This document shows, piece by piece, positions 8,305 through 16,426 of a DNA stretch of 64,000 nucleotides. This stretch comes from Sphingomonas sp. Leaf22. Its GTDB lineage: Bacteria > Pseudomonadota > Alphaproteobacteria > Sphingomonadales > Sphingomonadaceae. Position 1 is the stretch's first letter. Each line of letters starts with the position of its first letter. The position numbers and the translations under genes were made by a program. The notes under the pieces were generated by a model. The model worked only from the letters and a program-made list of their open reading frames with translations, ran no database searches and had not been told where the DNA came from. The DNA lies in NCBI RefSeq assembly GCF_001421715.1, contig NZ_LMKP01000041.1:184688-248687 (forward strand), read 5' to 3'.

Positions 8305-9254
8305 GCCGCACGTTCCTCGATCAGGTTCGACCATAGCTGTTCGACCTGCCGCCACCGCGTCCTGAACGCACTGGCCGGGAGCGGCCGGTCGTCCTGCCCC
8401 AGCCGCAGCGGTGGACGGTCGCGGAAATGGGTCGTCGGCAGGCGATCGGCATCGGCGGCCAGCGTGCGGCACAGCGCCTCGAACCGGCGGACATGGACGC
8501 GATTGGCACGCGTGCCCGCCCGATTGGCCAGTTCGAAGCCATGGCTGACGATCGTCACCGCCGCATGGCGCTCCGCGGCGGCATGGAGCAGCGCGGCGCG
8601 CATCTCCGCCGCCGACAGCGCGCAGATCTGGAAATGCCGCCGCCCGCCGCCGGGCACCCCGATCGTCGTCACCGGCACCTCGATCAGCCCGCGATGCTCG
8701 ACCGGTGCGATTCGATCGGGCGACAGCGCGATCATGCTCGGCCACGGATGATGCGCGCCATTATGGCTGCTGTCATAGGTCAAGCCGAGCGCCGCCAGCG
8801 CATCCAGCGTCACGTCGTTGGCGCTATAGCTCCCGGCGCGGAACGCGACCGGATCGGGCGCACCGGCGGCCCGCAACAGGTCGCGCGCCTCGCCCAGCAA
8901 GTCCTCCTGCGCCTGTCGCGACAGATCGACCAGTTCGAACACATGCGCGCAGCGCCGGTCCGCCAGCGCCGCCCGCGCCCAATTGGGATGCAAATGCAGC
9001 TGCACTTCCTGCCCCGCCGACAGGATCGCCTCGACGGTCGGCGCGATCGCCGCCATGCCATACAGCCGCGCGGGCAGCGGATCGACGAAGAAGCACGCCT
9101 TCAACCCATGCACCCGCAGCCGTTCGAGCTGCCACGTCACCCCGACCCCGGCGGGTTCGAGCGAGCGCTGCACCACGGTGTCGGCCGGCAGATCGGCAGC
9201 ATGGTGCCGCCACATCAATTCGGTATCGATCGTCAGGAAGACGGGGGTCGTCAT
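8301..9254 (-). CDS. Polysaccharide deacetylase family protein
   Basis: This 317-aa protein has a NodB-like fold, inferred from an N-terminal acidic motif (TIDTELMW, residues 8-15), a histidine motif HLHPNW near residue 86, FRAGSYSAND, and a late conserved His (VSHGFELANR). No signal peptide is visible, so it may act in the cytoplasm or be misassigned as a true deacetylase. The ATG at 9254 (MTTPVFLTIDTE) fits the family better than the one 14 codons upstream. It is the first gene of a two-gene operon with the acyltransferase, which suggests joint modification of a cell-surface glycan. Confidence 0.8.
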   Translation of the reverse strand: MTTPVFLTIDTELMWRHHAADLPADTVVQRSLEPAGVGVTWQLERLRVHGLKACFFVDPLPARLYGMAAIAPTVEAILSAGQEVQLHLHPNWARAALADRRCAHVFELVDLSRQAQEDLLGEARDLLRAAGAPDPVAFRAGSYSANDVTLDALAALGLTYDSSHNGAHHPWPSMIALSPDRIAPVEHRGLIEVPVTTIGVPGGGRRHFQICALSAAEMRAALLHAAAERHAAVTIVSHGFELANRAGTRANRVHVRRFEALCRTLAADADRLPTTHFRDRPPLRLGQDDRPLPASAFRTRWRQVEQLWSNLIEERAA

Positions 9255-9329
9255 GGTCCTGTCCTGCCCGCTGCGCGTAAACAACCGGTGAAACACCGGC
9301 CGCGTTCGACAAGGTCGGGACGTATCATA

Positions 9330-9536
9330 CTAACCGGTCGGCGGCGAACCGGCCCAGTCGTTCCACTCGGCGATCGCCGCAGCACTTTCCGCCCGTTGCG
9401 CCGCCAGAGCCGCTTCTTCGATCGCGCGGACCAGCGCCCCGTGACAGGTGGCCGTCACATCGACCCCCGCCGCCCGCGCACAGGCCAGCAACGCCGCGTC
9501 GATCGCGATCGGTTCAGCGGGCGTGGAAATAGTCAT
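9330..9536 (-). CDS. CcdA-like antitoxin-family small protein (orphan)
   Basis: This 68-aa protein, acidic at its C-terminus, has an N-terminal stretch suggesting a ribbon-helix-helix (IAIDAALLACARAAGVDVT) followed by EEAALAAQRAESAAAIAEWNDW. This resembles the C-terminal toxin-wrapping region of CcdA antitoxins (pattern ...AAAIAEYNxxV). No ccdB-like toxin is next to it. The ATG at 9536 lies inside the 3' end of uvrC (23-bp overlap), suggesting coupled expression. It could be an unrelated regulatory peptide. The assignment rests on short motif resemblance. Confidence 0.5.
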   Translation of the reverse strand: MTISTPAEPIAIDAALLACARAAGVDVTATCHGALVRAIEEAALAAQRAESAAAIAEWNDWAGSPPTG

Positions 9537-11445
9537 AGACCCCCTGCGCCATTGCCTTGCTGACGCCGGGCGCCTTTTGCAGATCGGCGAGGCTGGCGTT
9601 GCGTACCGCCCGCGCCGTGCCAAAATGCATCAACAGTGCCTTTTTCCGCGCCGGTCCGATGCCCGGCACCTCGTCCAGTGGACTGGCCCCGATCGCCTTC
9701 GACCGCTTGTCGCGATGCGCGCCGATGACGAAGCGGTGGACCTCGTCGCGCAACCGCTGAAGATAGAACAGCACCGGCGAATTGACCGGCAGCGTCAGTT
9801 CGCGCCCGTCCATCAGGTGGAACACCTCACGCCCGTCGCGGCCATGATGCGGCCCCTTCGCCACGCCGACCATGCACACATCCTCGATGCCCAGATCCTC
9901 CAGCACCGCCTTCGCCGCACTCAACTGCCCCTTGCCGCCGTCGATCAGCACCAGATCGGGCCAGCCATTGCCGTCACGATCGGTCTCCCGGTCGGGATTC
10001 TCCTCCTGCGCGCGGGCGAAGCGGCGGGTCAGCACCTCCTTCATCATCGCGAAGTCGTCGTTGGTCTGCGCCTGCTTGATGTTGAACTTGCGATACTGGC
10101 CCTTGCGGAACCCCTCCGGCCCGGCGACGACCATTGCGCCCAGCGCATTCGTCCCCTGGATATGGCTGTTGTCATAGACCTCGATCCGGTCGGGCGGCCC
10201 TTCCAGTTCGAACAGTTCGGCGACCTCGCGCAGCAGCCGCGCCTGCGTCGTCGACTCCGCATTGCGCCGCTGCAACGCTTCGTCGGCATTGCGCTTCGCC
10301 TGATCGAGCAGCCGCCGCCGCACGCCGCGCTGCGGCACCGACAGCGCGACCTTGAACCCGGCACGCTCGGCCATCGCCTCGGCCAGCACCTCGCCCTCCG
10401 CCAGTTCGCGGTCGACGAACACGTTGCGCGGCGGGGGCACCTCTTCATAAAACTGCATCAGGAACGCCGACAGCACCTCGTCCTCGGGCACCTCGTTGGT
10501 ATGCGCCGGGAAGAAGCTGCGATGGCCCCAATTCTGCCCGCCCCGGATAAAGAACGCCTGAATGCCGATCACCCCCTCCAGACACGCCATCGCGAACACA
10601 TCGGCATCGCCGACGCCGTCCGCATTGATCGCCTGCGACCCCTGAATGAACGTCAGTGCCTTCAACCGGTCGCGCAGCACCGCGGCCAGCTCGAAATCCA
10701 TCGCCTCCGCCGCCGCCTGCATCTGCACGCCCAGCTTCGCCTGCACCTTGGTCGACTTGCCGCCGAGAAAGTCCTTCGCATCGCCGATCAGTTCGGCATA
10801 GGCCGTCTGATCGATCCGCCCGACGCACGGGGCCGAACAACGCTTGATCTGGTACAGCAGGCACGGCCGGTCGCGCGTCTTGAAGAAACCGTCGGTACAC
10901 GACCTGAGCAGGAACAGCTTCTGCAGCGCGTTCAGCGTCTGCGTCACCGAACCGGCGCTGGCAAAGGGGCCGTAATAATCGCCCTTCGCCCGCCGCGCTC
11001 CACGATGCTTGCTGATGCGCGGAAAGTCGTGATCGGCGCGCAACAGGATGAACGGGAACGACTTGTCGTCGCGCAGCAGCACATTGTACGGCGGACGATA
11101 GCGTTTGATGAGCTGCGCTTCGAGCAGCAGCGCCTCCGCCTCGTTGTTGGTCGTCACGATCGTCATCGACCGCGTCTGCGCGACCATCCGCTGCAACCGC
11201 TTTGTCAGCCGCGACACCTGCGTATAATTGGCGACGCGGTTCTTCAGCGCCCGCGCCTTGCCGACATACAGCACCTCACCGCGCGCATCCTGCATCCGGT
11301 ACACGCCCGGCCGCACCGGCAGCGTCGCCAGCACGTTGCGGATCGCGGCGACGCCGGCATCGATATCCGGCGCGTCCGACCCGCGCACGGTGAAGCTGGC
11401 CTTGTCCTCGTTGAAGCGATTGGGGGCATTGGGCGTTTCCGACAT
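9514..11445 (-). CDS. uvrC: Excinuclease ABC subunit C
   Basis: This 643-aa endonuclease makes both incisions in nucleotide excision repair with UvrA (34042-37005 here) and UvrB. In order there are an N-terminal GIY-YIG domain (RPGVYRMQDARGEVLYVGKA), the central Cys-containing segment (CLLYQIKRCSAPCVG), a UVR domain (AEAMDFELAAVLRDRLKAL), the RNase H-like nuclease core (EVYDNSHIQGTNALGAMVV, LVLIDGGKGQL) and C-terminal helix-hairpin-helix motifs (VPGIGPARKKALL, APGVSKAMAQGVYDYF). The ATG at 11445 is chosen because the preceding frame is not conserved-looking. Length is standard. Confidence 0.97.
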   Translation of the reverse strand: MSETPNAPNRFNEDKASFTVRGSDAPDIDAGVAAIRNVLATLPVRPGVYRMQDARGEVLYVGKARALKNRVANYTQVSRLTKRLQRMVAQTRSMTIVTTNNEAEALLLEAQLIKRYRPPYNVLLRDDKSFPFILLRADHDFPRISKHRGARRAKGDYYGPFASAGSVTQTLNALQKLFLLRSCTDGFFKTRDRPCLLYQIKRCSAPCVGRIDQTAYAELIGDAKDFLGGKSTKVQAKLGVQMQAAAEAMDFELAAVLRDRLKALTFIQGSQAINADGVGDADVFAMACLEGVIGIQAFFIRGGQNWGHRSFFPAHTNEVPEDEVLSAFLMQFYEEVPPPRNVFVDRELAEGEVLAEAMAERAGFKVALSVPQRGVRRRLLDQAKRNADEALQRRNAESTTQARLLREVAELFELEGPPDRIEVYDNSHIQGTNALGAMVVAGPEGFRKGQYRKFNIKQAQTNDDFAMMKEVLTRRFARAQEENPDRETDRDGNGWPDLVLIDGGKGQLSAAKAVLEDLGIEDVCMVGVAKGPHHGRDGREVFHLMDGRELTLPVNSPVLFYLQRLRDEVHRFVIGAHRDKRSKAIGASPLDEVPGIGPARKKALLMHFGTARAVRNASLADLQKAPGVSKAMAQGVYDYFHAR

Positions 11446-11579
11446 CGTCCCCGATTTAGGGGGTGCGTGGCGGTTGCGCCAGACGGCGGCGAGCCGAACC
11501 GCTCCATTCGTCGTCGCCGCCGCGGGGGAAGGACGCAGGAGAACAAGGGCGCAAAAGTCCGTTGGGCCGGCGCTACGTC

Positions 11580-12569
11580 CTACCCCACCCACGCCGCCGC
11601 GATGATCCGCAATCCGCGCACCGCATCGGCCGGATCGACCGGCACCTCGCCCCCGCCGCGCACCGCATCGCGCATCCCCCGGTAAAAGCCGCGCCAGTCG
11701 CCCGCTTCCGACCGGACCGGCCGCGATAGGCCCTCACCATCGGTCAGCACGCCCCATTGCGCATCGGGTTCGATGCCATAGCCGCTGTCGGTCGGCATCC
11801 CGCCCGCGCGCAGCACCGCCTCCTGCGGATCGATGCCGTATTTGACGAAGCTGCCTCTGGTCCCGTGCAGCGCGAAGCGGGGGCGTGGTGCCGCGACCAG
11901 CGACGCCGACCCGATCGTCACCCGCCGCGCGCCATAGCGCAGGACGATCTCGAAATAATCGTCGACGCCGGCCTGCGCCCGCTGCGCCGTCACGTCGCCC
12001 GCCACCGCATCGGGCATGCCGAACAGGTGGATCGCGTGATCGATCATGTGCGGCCCCAGATCGTTGAGCAGCCCGCTGCCCGGCCCGCCTTCCTCGCGCC
12101 AACCCGGCTTGATCGCCGGGCGGAACCGGTCCCAGCGGAACTCGGCCAGCATCACCTCGCCCAGCGCATCCTCGCGCAGCAACCGCGCGACCGTCAGGAA
12201 ATCGCTGTCCCAACGGCGATTGTGGAACACGCTCAGCAACCGCCCCGCCCCGCGCGCCAGCTGCGCCAGCGCCACCGCATCGGCATCGTCGGTGGCCAGC
12301 GGCTTGTCGACCACGACATGCCGCCCCGCCGCCAGCGCCGCCTGTGCCAGCGGCGCATGGCTGTCGTTCGGCGTGGCGATCACCACCAGGTCGAGGCTGT
12401 CATCCTCGATCAGCGCCTGCGGATCGTCATGGCGCGTCGCCGCAGGAAACCGGTCGGTCGGCCGCGAGGTGGAGATGGCGGCCAGTTCCATGCCCTCGAC
12501 GGTCGAGATCAGCGGCGCATGGAACGACGCCCCGGCAAGGCCGAACCCGATCAGGCCGACGCGCACCAT
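11580..12569 (-). CDS. Gfo/Idh/MocA family oxidoreductase
   Basis: This 329-aa cytoplasmic NAD(P)-dependent sugar or sugar-derivative oxidoreductase has an N-terminal Rossmann motif GFGLAGASF at residues 8-16 and the family's EKP-type motif as DKP (88-90). A second domain contains GGPGSGLLNDLGPHMIDHAIHLFG, with the catalytic-type His near HMIDH. The overall pattern resembles the E. coli YdgJ/YhhX group. The start codon lies 1 bp beyond the stop of the small secreted protein gene upstream, so they form an operon. The natural substrate cannot be read from the sequence. Confidence 0.9.
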   Translation of the reverse strand: MVRVGLIGFGLAGASFHAPLISTVEGMELAAISTSRPTDRFPAATRHDDPQALIEDDSLDLVVIATPNDSHAPLAQAALAAGRHVVVDKPLATDDADAVALAQLARGAGRLLSVFHNRRWDSDFLTVARLLREDALGEVMLAEFRWDRFRPAIKPGWREEGGPGSGLLNDLGPHMIDHAIHLFGMPDAVAGDVTAQRAQAGVDDYFEIVLRYGARRVTIGSASLVAAPRPRFALHGTRGSFVKYGIDPQEAVLRAGGMPTDSGYGIEPDAQWGVLTDGEGLSRPVRSEAGDWRGFYRGMRDAVRGGGEVPVDPADAVRGLRIIAAAWVG

Positions 12570-12570
12570 C

Positions 12571-12882
12571 TCAGCCCAGCTTCGTCAGATCGGCGGCGAC
12601 CTTCGCCACCTGCGCATCGGTGATCGCGCCATTGGCATAGGGCTGGACCTGCTTCAGGCTCATGCCCTTGAACGACGCATAGGCTTCGTGCGCCAGCATC
12701 CCCGGAAAGGTCGCCTCGAGGATCGCCTTGCCCTTCGGATCGGCGGCGATCGTTTCGATGCTGCTGTCGATGGTCAGTTTGGCGGCGGCCGGCGCGGCAG
12801 GGCCGGGTGCAGCGGCCGGTACGGTCTGGGCGGTGGCGGCGATCGGCATCGCCAGCAATGCGGCGGTAAGGAGCAGTTTCAT
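12571..12882 (-). CDS. Small secreted protein, unknown function
   Basis: This 103-aa protein has a clear signal peptide (MKLLLTAALLAMPIAATAQ, cleavage after ATA-Q region), an Ala/Pro-rich linker and a globular end (DSSIETIAADPKGKAILEAT...AHEAYASFKGMSLKQVQPY). The pattern of conserved small hydrophobic helices resembles an uncharacterised alphaproteobacterial periplasmic family. I assign no function. The ATG at 12882 follows an AG-rich sequence and removes a long unlikely extension. It is coupled to the downstream oxidoreductase gene by near-abutting stop and start. Confidence 0.75.
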   Translation of the reverse strand: MKLLLTAALLAMPIAATAQTVPAAAPGPAAPAAAKLTIDSSIETIAADPKGKAILEATFPGMLAHEAYASFKGMSLKQVQPYANGAITDAQVAKVAADLTKLG

Positions 12883-13058
12883 CGGCAATCTCTCCACGGG
12901 CCTGTTCGCCCGGACCGGAACGTAGCGCCCCACCCGCCCCGCGCCAAGCGGGATAGGTCGATGGATCCCGAGCCATGCCAAGGCGAGAGCCACGCCCATC
13001 GCCCACAACCCCTGACACCCCCTTACAACCCTGACACCCGGCACCCTGTCACCCCGTC

Positions 13059-13079
13059 ACCCCGGGCTTGACCCGGGGT
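13059..13079. terminator. ACCCCGGG / CCCGGGGT hairpin
   Basis: An 8-bp perfect stem with loop CTTGA. It belongs to the same palindrome class as 639-659 and 24825-24845. It may act as a terminator or mRNA-protecting hairpin. No T-run follows on either strand. Confidence 0.45.
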
Positions 13080-13157
13080 CCCGCTTCTTCTCCTTCGCCA
13101 GCAAAAAGACGGCATCCCCCGGATTGAGCAAAAAAACCCGCCCACCAGCCCAAACCA

Positions 13158-13247
13158 TACCCCGGCGGAGGCCGGGACCCAGTTGGGGGGACGTAAACCG
13201 GTCCGCCGCAGCGCCTCCCCAACTGGACCCCGGCCTCCGCTGGGATA
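13158..13247. repeat. Long inverted repeat downstream of esterase gene
   Basis: Left arm 13158-13188 and right arm 13217-13247 are about 31 bp each and nearly complementary (few mismatches), with a 28-nt centre. The arms resemble those at 27625-27718 (CCGGG-centred), suggesting a related palindrome family. It is non-coding. Confidence 0.7.
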
Positions 13248-13359
13248 CCGCCAGGCATCGGCCAGGTTCGAAACGCTCTCGACCCGCAGCCGCTGGTCAA
13301 AGTCCCGCTCGTCAAACCAACAGAACCGAGACCCCGCCCTCTACACCGCGGCAACAACC

Positions 13360-14304
13360 TCACCCCGCCCGCTTCATCCAGCCATGCATTTCCATCCACT
13401 TGGCGAACGCCTCGAACCAGCCGGTGCTGGTCGTCGCCTTCGGATACATGCCGAAACCGTGACCACCCTGTTCGTACAGGTGGAACTCGACCGGCCGCTT
13501 CGCCGCCTTCCACGAATCGATCAGCCCGAACCCGGCATTGGCGAAGAACGGATCGTCGGCGGCGAGCGCCACGAACAGCGGCGGGGCGTCGGCGGGCACG
13601 GTCGCGGCGGACAACGGGCCATAGATGTCGCCGATAAAGGCCGGCTTCGCCGCGTTCGACGACAGCGTCGTCGCCATCGTCAGCATCGCGCCGGCCGAAA
13701 AGCCGATCATCCCGATCCGGTTGGGATCGACCTTCCATTCGCCGGCGCGCGAACGGACCAGCGCGAACGCCGCATTGGCATCGGCGATCTGCGGTGCCAG
13801 CGCGTTCGCGGCGCTGGCCGGGTTCGGTCGGGGCGGACGCTGTGCGGTGGCGGAGAACATGGCGGTCATCGACTGTTCGAACCCGGCCATATCGGCCGGC
13901 GTCTGGTTCAGCCGGTATTTCAGCACGAACGCCGCCACGCCGCGCGCCGCCAGCGCCCTGGCGACGTCCCAGCCTTCGTTCTGCATCGACAGCGTGCGGA
14001 ACCCGCCGCCCGGCGCGACGATCACTGCCGTGCCATTCGCCTTGGCCGGATCGGGCAGGAACGGCGTCAGCGTCGCGTCGGTGACGTTCCGCGCGAACAC
14101 GCTGCCATATTGCTGGTGCCACGCCTCGCGCGCCTTCGCGTCGGGCAGCGTGCCGGTCTTCAGCGGGATCGCATCCGGTTGCGCCGGGATCGCGATCGGC
14201 TCCATCTTGTCGCTCTGCGCCAGCGCCGGTGCTGCCACCGTGATCAGCGCCCCGCCAATCGTCCACGCCAGCGCGCGCAGACGCGCGTGTTTCATACCTG
14301 TCAT
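13360..14304 (-). CDS. Secreted alpha/beta-hydrolase (carbohydrate esterase-like)
   Basis: This 314-aa protein has a signal peptide (ALAWTIGGALITVAAPALAQ) and an alpha/beta-hydrolase core: oxyanion HGG-like motif APGGGF, nucleophile elbow GFSAG (Ser at about residue 203), acidic residue in AADDPFF, and catalytic His in GGHGFG. This matches the BD-FAE/acetyl-xylan-esterase-like group of periplasmic esterases. Of the clustered starts 14310, 14304 and 14295, the ATG at 14304 has the best spacing from GGGAGAGG. A LacI-type operator and a promoter-like sequence lie just upstream, which fits carbohydrate-controlled expression. The exact substrate is unknown. Confidence 0.85.
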   Translation of the reverse strand: MTGMKHARLRALAWTIGGALITVAAPALAQSDKMEPIAIPAQPDAIPLKTGTLPDAKAREAWHQQYGSVFARNVTDATLTPFLPDPAKANGTAVIVAPGGGFRTLSMQNEGWDVARALAARGVAAFVLKYRLNQTPADMAGFEQSMTAMFSATAQRPPRPNPASAANALAPQIADANAAFALVRSRAGEWKVDPNRIGMIGFSAGAMLTMATTLSSNAAKPAFIGDIYGPLSAATVPADAPPLFVALAADDPFFANAGFGLIDSWKAAKRPVEFHLYEQGGHGFGMYPKATTSTGWFEAFAKWMEMHGWMKRAG

Positions 14305-14332
14305 GACCATCCTCTCCCTTTATTATCAGGCG

Positions 14333-14362
14333 AGTATCGGCAGCCGCGCACCCATTGTCCAA
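14333..14362 (-). promoter_or_regulatory. Putative sigma70 promoter of esterase gene
   Basis: On the minus strand TTGGAC and GATACT are separated by 18 nt, about 30 nt before the ribosome-binding site. The -35 box lies 7 nt downstream of the LacI-type operator. Confidence 0.4.
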
Positions 14363-14368
14363 TGATTC

Positions 14369-14382
14369 TGTTAGCGTTAACG
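14369..14382. promoter_or_regulatory. LacI-family-type operator
   Basis: Inverted half-sites GTTA and TAAC surround a central CG (minus strand GTTAACGCTAAC). This is the classical layout of operators bound by LacI/GalR-family repressors of sugar utilisation. It lies immediately upstream of the promoter-like sequence of the esterase gene. No LacI-family gene is present in the window. Confidence 0.5.
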
Positions 14383-14755
14383 GCGATCTCGGAAGTAGGC
14401 GTGCCGGTCCGCCAAGGCAGCGGTGTTTTCGTCCCGCACCGGACCGTTGCCGGGGCGATCGAACCGTTCCGGAGCGCCCGGCGAACCGCTCGGATCACTG
14501 CGAAGAACCGCCAGTGTCCACTTCCACACCTAGGCGGCACGATCCGGCATTGCCCCACAGCCTCTCACGGCACCCCACCCCGCCGGCCACCAAAAACGGA
14601 ATTGAGGCTATCGCATTGTTAAACGGCAACAGTTTTCACCGCTTTCCTACACGGAGTCGGCAAACTACACTCGATCCGTTCTTTGAAATGACCGTCCAGA
14701 CCACCCCGCCAAAGGTCGCAACCGTGTAACCTTCGCAACCTTCCGCGGACGAGAA
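14383..14755. other. Gene-free interval
   Basis: I see no credible ORF or structured RNA here. The only notable item is a GTGTAAC tandem motif at 14724-14745 near the sugE stop codon. Confidence 0.6.
14724..14745 (+). repeat. Dispersed GTGTaAC-tandem motif, copy 2
   Basis: Two 9-10-nt units (gtgtaaccttc / gcaaccttccg), 11 bp from the 3' end of the sugE-like gene. A partial extra unit (aaaggtcgcaacc) precedes it in inverse arrangement. Confidence 0.6.
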
Positions 14756-15076
14756 TCACCCATGGGCGAACAGCTTGGTTCCCGCTACACCGACCACGAT
14801 CAGGACCATGAACCCGGCCTGCAACGGGGCGATCCGTTCGCCGAACAGCAGCGCCCCACCGATGATGACGCCGATCGCGCCCAGCCCGGTCCACACCGCA
14901 TAGGCGGTCCCCGCCGGAATGCCGCGCATCGCCAGCGCCAGCAGTGCCATGTTCACGAACGACAGGCCGATCGGCACCGACGACGCCAGCAGCGTCCCCT
15001 GCCCCGCCGCCCATTTCAGGCTGAGCGCCCAGATGACCTCACACACGATCGCAACCGCCAAGATGGCCCATGCCAT
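14756..15076 (-). CDS. sugE: Guanidinium exporter / SMR-family efflux protein
   Basis: This 106-aa inner-membrane protein has four helices and the conserved membrane Glu13 (VAIVCEVIWALSLKW). The segment GTAYAVWTGLGAIG is the Gdx/SugE subtype signature, which distinguishes it from the EmrE/Qac type. Members export guanidinium in exchange for protons as antiparallel dimers. Only one SMR gene is present, as expected for a homodimer. It lies downstream of the F0 operon on the same strand, separated by a terminator hairpin (15155-15183). No ykkC guanidine riboswitch was recognised in the 128-bp leader. Confidence 0.88.
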   Translation of the reverse strand: MAWAILAVAIVCEVIWALSLKWAAGQGTLLASSVPIGLSFVNMALLALAMRGIPAGTAYAVWTGLGAIGVIIGGALLFGERIAPLQAGFMVLIVVGVAGTKLFAHG

Positions 15077-15154
15077 GGCGTTTCTCCTTCAGCGGGCTCG
15101 GTAATGGGAGGGCGCGCCGGAAACCCGAAAGAGGCGCCACCCCAAAACGCGAAA

Positions 15155-15183
15155 CGCCGCCCGGCCGGATCGGCAGGGCGGCG
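15155..15183 (-). terminator. Rho-independent terminator of the F0 operon
   Basis: Stem CGCCGCCC / GGGCGGCG with a 13-nt loop. On the minus strand it is followed by TTTCGCGTTTT. It lies 22 bp downstream of atpF. Confidence 0.65.
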
Positions 15184-15204
15184 CACACGCGTCGGTACAG
15201 TCGA

Positions 15205-15837
15205 TCAGTTCAGTCGATTGCCACCCAGGCCGGCGATGGTCCGGTCGATCAGCGCGCGATCGGCATCGCCCGACAGATGCGTCGAGATCAGCGCGGTCGC
15301 GGCCTTGGCGGCAGCATCGGCGGCGGTCGCGCGGACCTCGGCGATGGCGGCGCGCTCGGCGGCGGCGATCTTGTCGGTCGCCATTTTGGCCCGCCGCTGG
15401 GTCAGGTCGGCGGCATCGGTTTCGGCCTTGGCCAGCAGCCCCTGCGCTTCGGCCTCGGCATGAGCGACCATCTCAGCGGCTTGTGCCTCGATCCCGGCGA
15501 TCTTCGCGGTATATTCGTCACGCAACGCCTCGGCTTCGGCACGCAGCTTGCGCGCTTCGTCGAGGCGCGTGCGGATCACCGCGATCTGCCCGTCGAGCAG
15601 CCGGCCGATCACGGCCGGTACGCCCTTCACGATCAGCACGATCAGGAACAGCAGCATCGCTGCGCTGACCCAACCGGTGCCGTCGAGGCCGAACGCGGTC
15701 GGATCGGGATGGTTGGCGGCGGTGGTGCTGCCATGCTCGCTCTCGACGGCGCTCACGCCGGTCTTGGTCAGACCTTCCTCGTGGATCGCTTCGTTCAGCG
15801 TCGGGCTGCCATGCACGGCCGGGGTCGGATTAGCCAT
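15205..15837 (-). CDS. atpF: F0F1 ATP synthase subunit b
   Basis: This 210-aa peripheral-stalk subunit has a long Ala/Thr/His-containing N-terminal extension, one membrane helix (WVSAAMLLFLIVLIVKGVPAVI) and a long charged coiled-coil (IRTRLDEARKLRAEAEALRDEY...). It links the membrane a/c10+ ring assembly to F1. It is the last gene of the F0 operon and overlaps the b' stop by 8 bp. Between the two stalk genes this is the b rather than b' type because of its longer, more basic coiled-coil. The assignment of b against b' is the main uncertainty. Confidence 0.92.
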   Translation of the reverse strand: MANPTPAVHGSPTLNEAIHEEGLTKTGVSAVESEHGSTTAANHPDPTAFGLDGTGWVSAAMLLFLIVLIVKGVPAVIGRLLDGQIAVIRTRLDEARKLRAEAEALRDEYTAKIAGIEAQAAEMVAHAEAEAQGLLAKAETDAADLTQRRAKMATDKIAAAERAAIAEVRATAADAAAKAATALISTHLSGDADRALIDRTIAGLGGNRLN

Positions 15838-16321
15838 GGAGCACCGCCTTTACCGCGCCTTGCGCGTCCTGTTCGCTGACATGAACGCCCGACACGCGGG
15901 CGACGATCGCCTGCGCCGCTTCGGCGGCGACCTGTTCGACTTCGGCCATGGCAGCGTTGCGCTGCGCGGCGATGTCGGCTTCGGCTTGGGCGACGCGGGC
16001 CTGCACATCGGCATTGGCAGCGGCCAGCCTTTCGGCGGCAGCGGCAGCGCCCGCGGCGCGTGCTTCGGCCAGCAGCTTCTGCGCAGCCTCGCGGCTCGCA
16101 TTTTCACGGGTACGCCATGCGGCTTCGGTGGCATCGGCGGTGCTGCGCGCCTGATCGGCGGCGGCCAGATCGGCGGCGATGCCCTGATCGCGCTTGTCGA
16201 CGGTGCCCTGAACCTTGGGCACCATGCCAAGGCCGACGACCAGAAACACGATGCCGAAGGTCAGCACCAGCCAGAAGACCTGCGACCCCCAGGTCGCGGC
16301 GAGCTGCTCGATTTGCGGCAT
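15830..16321 (-). CDS. atpF': F0F1 ATP synthase subunit b'
   Basis: This 163-aa protein has one N-terminal membrane helix (WLVLTFGIVFLVVGLGMV) followed by an Ala/Glu-rich coiled-coil. It starts MPQIEQLAATWGSQVFWL, typical of alphaproteobacterial b'. It forms the heterodimeric peripheral stalk with the b subunit encoded next to it. The ATG at 16321 is chosen over an upstream ATG because the family begins at MPQ. The paired b/b' arrangement is characteristic of photosynthetic-lineage alphaproteobacteria and cyanobacteria. Confidence 0.93.
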   Translation of the reverse strand: MPQIEQLAATWGSQVFWLVLTFGIVFLVVGLGMVPKVQGTVDKRDQGIAADLAAADQARSTADATEAAWRTRENASREAAQKLLAEARAAGAAAAAERLAAANADVQARVAQAEADIAAQRNAAMAEVEQVAAEAAQAIVARVSGVHVSEQDAQGAVKAVLHG

Positions 16322-16426
16322 GAAACGTCCCGTATTGTCTGGTCGACCGGACGCCATCGTCCGGCCGAAACCGGCCCATGGGGCCGGAGATCCGGCGCGG
16401 GCAACCCCGCGCCGGGCGTCACGCAG

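Larger units (their letters stand above)
12883..13359. other. Gene-free interval with palindromes
   Basis: This 477-bp gap holds no supported gene. It contains the leader of the small secreted protein gene, tandem 'CCCTGACACCC'-like repeats (about 13015-13060), an ACCCCGGG hairpin (13059-13079) and a long inverted repeat (13158-13247). Confidence 0.7.

Noticed and set aside
9448..11685. Open frame of 745 codons opposite uvrC
   Set aside because: Antisense shadow. Extends past uvrC only by chance absence of stops.
14355..14729. 124-codon plus-strand ORF in the esterase-sugE interval
   Set aside because: Translation is Arg/Pro/Ser-rich and unstructured, and it begins inside the operator/promoter region. 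Probably non-coding.
14756..15204. Guanidine (ykkC) riboswitch before the Gdx-like gene
   Set aside because: The 128-bp leader is mostly the terminator of the F0 operon. No ykkC motifs seen.
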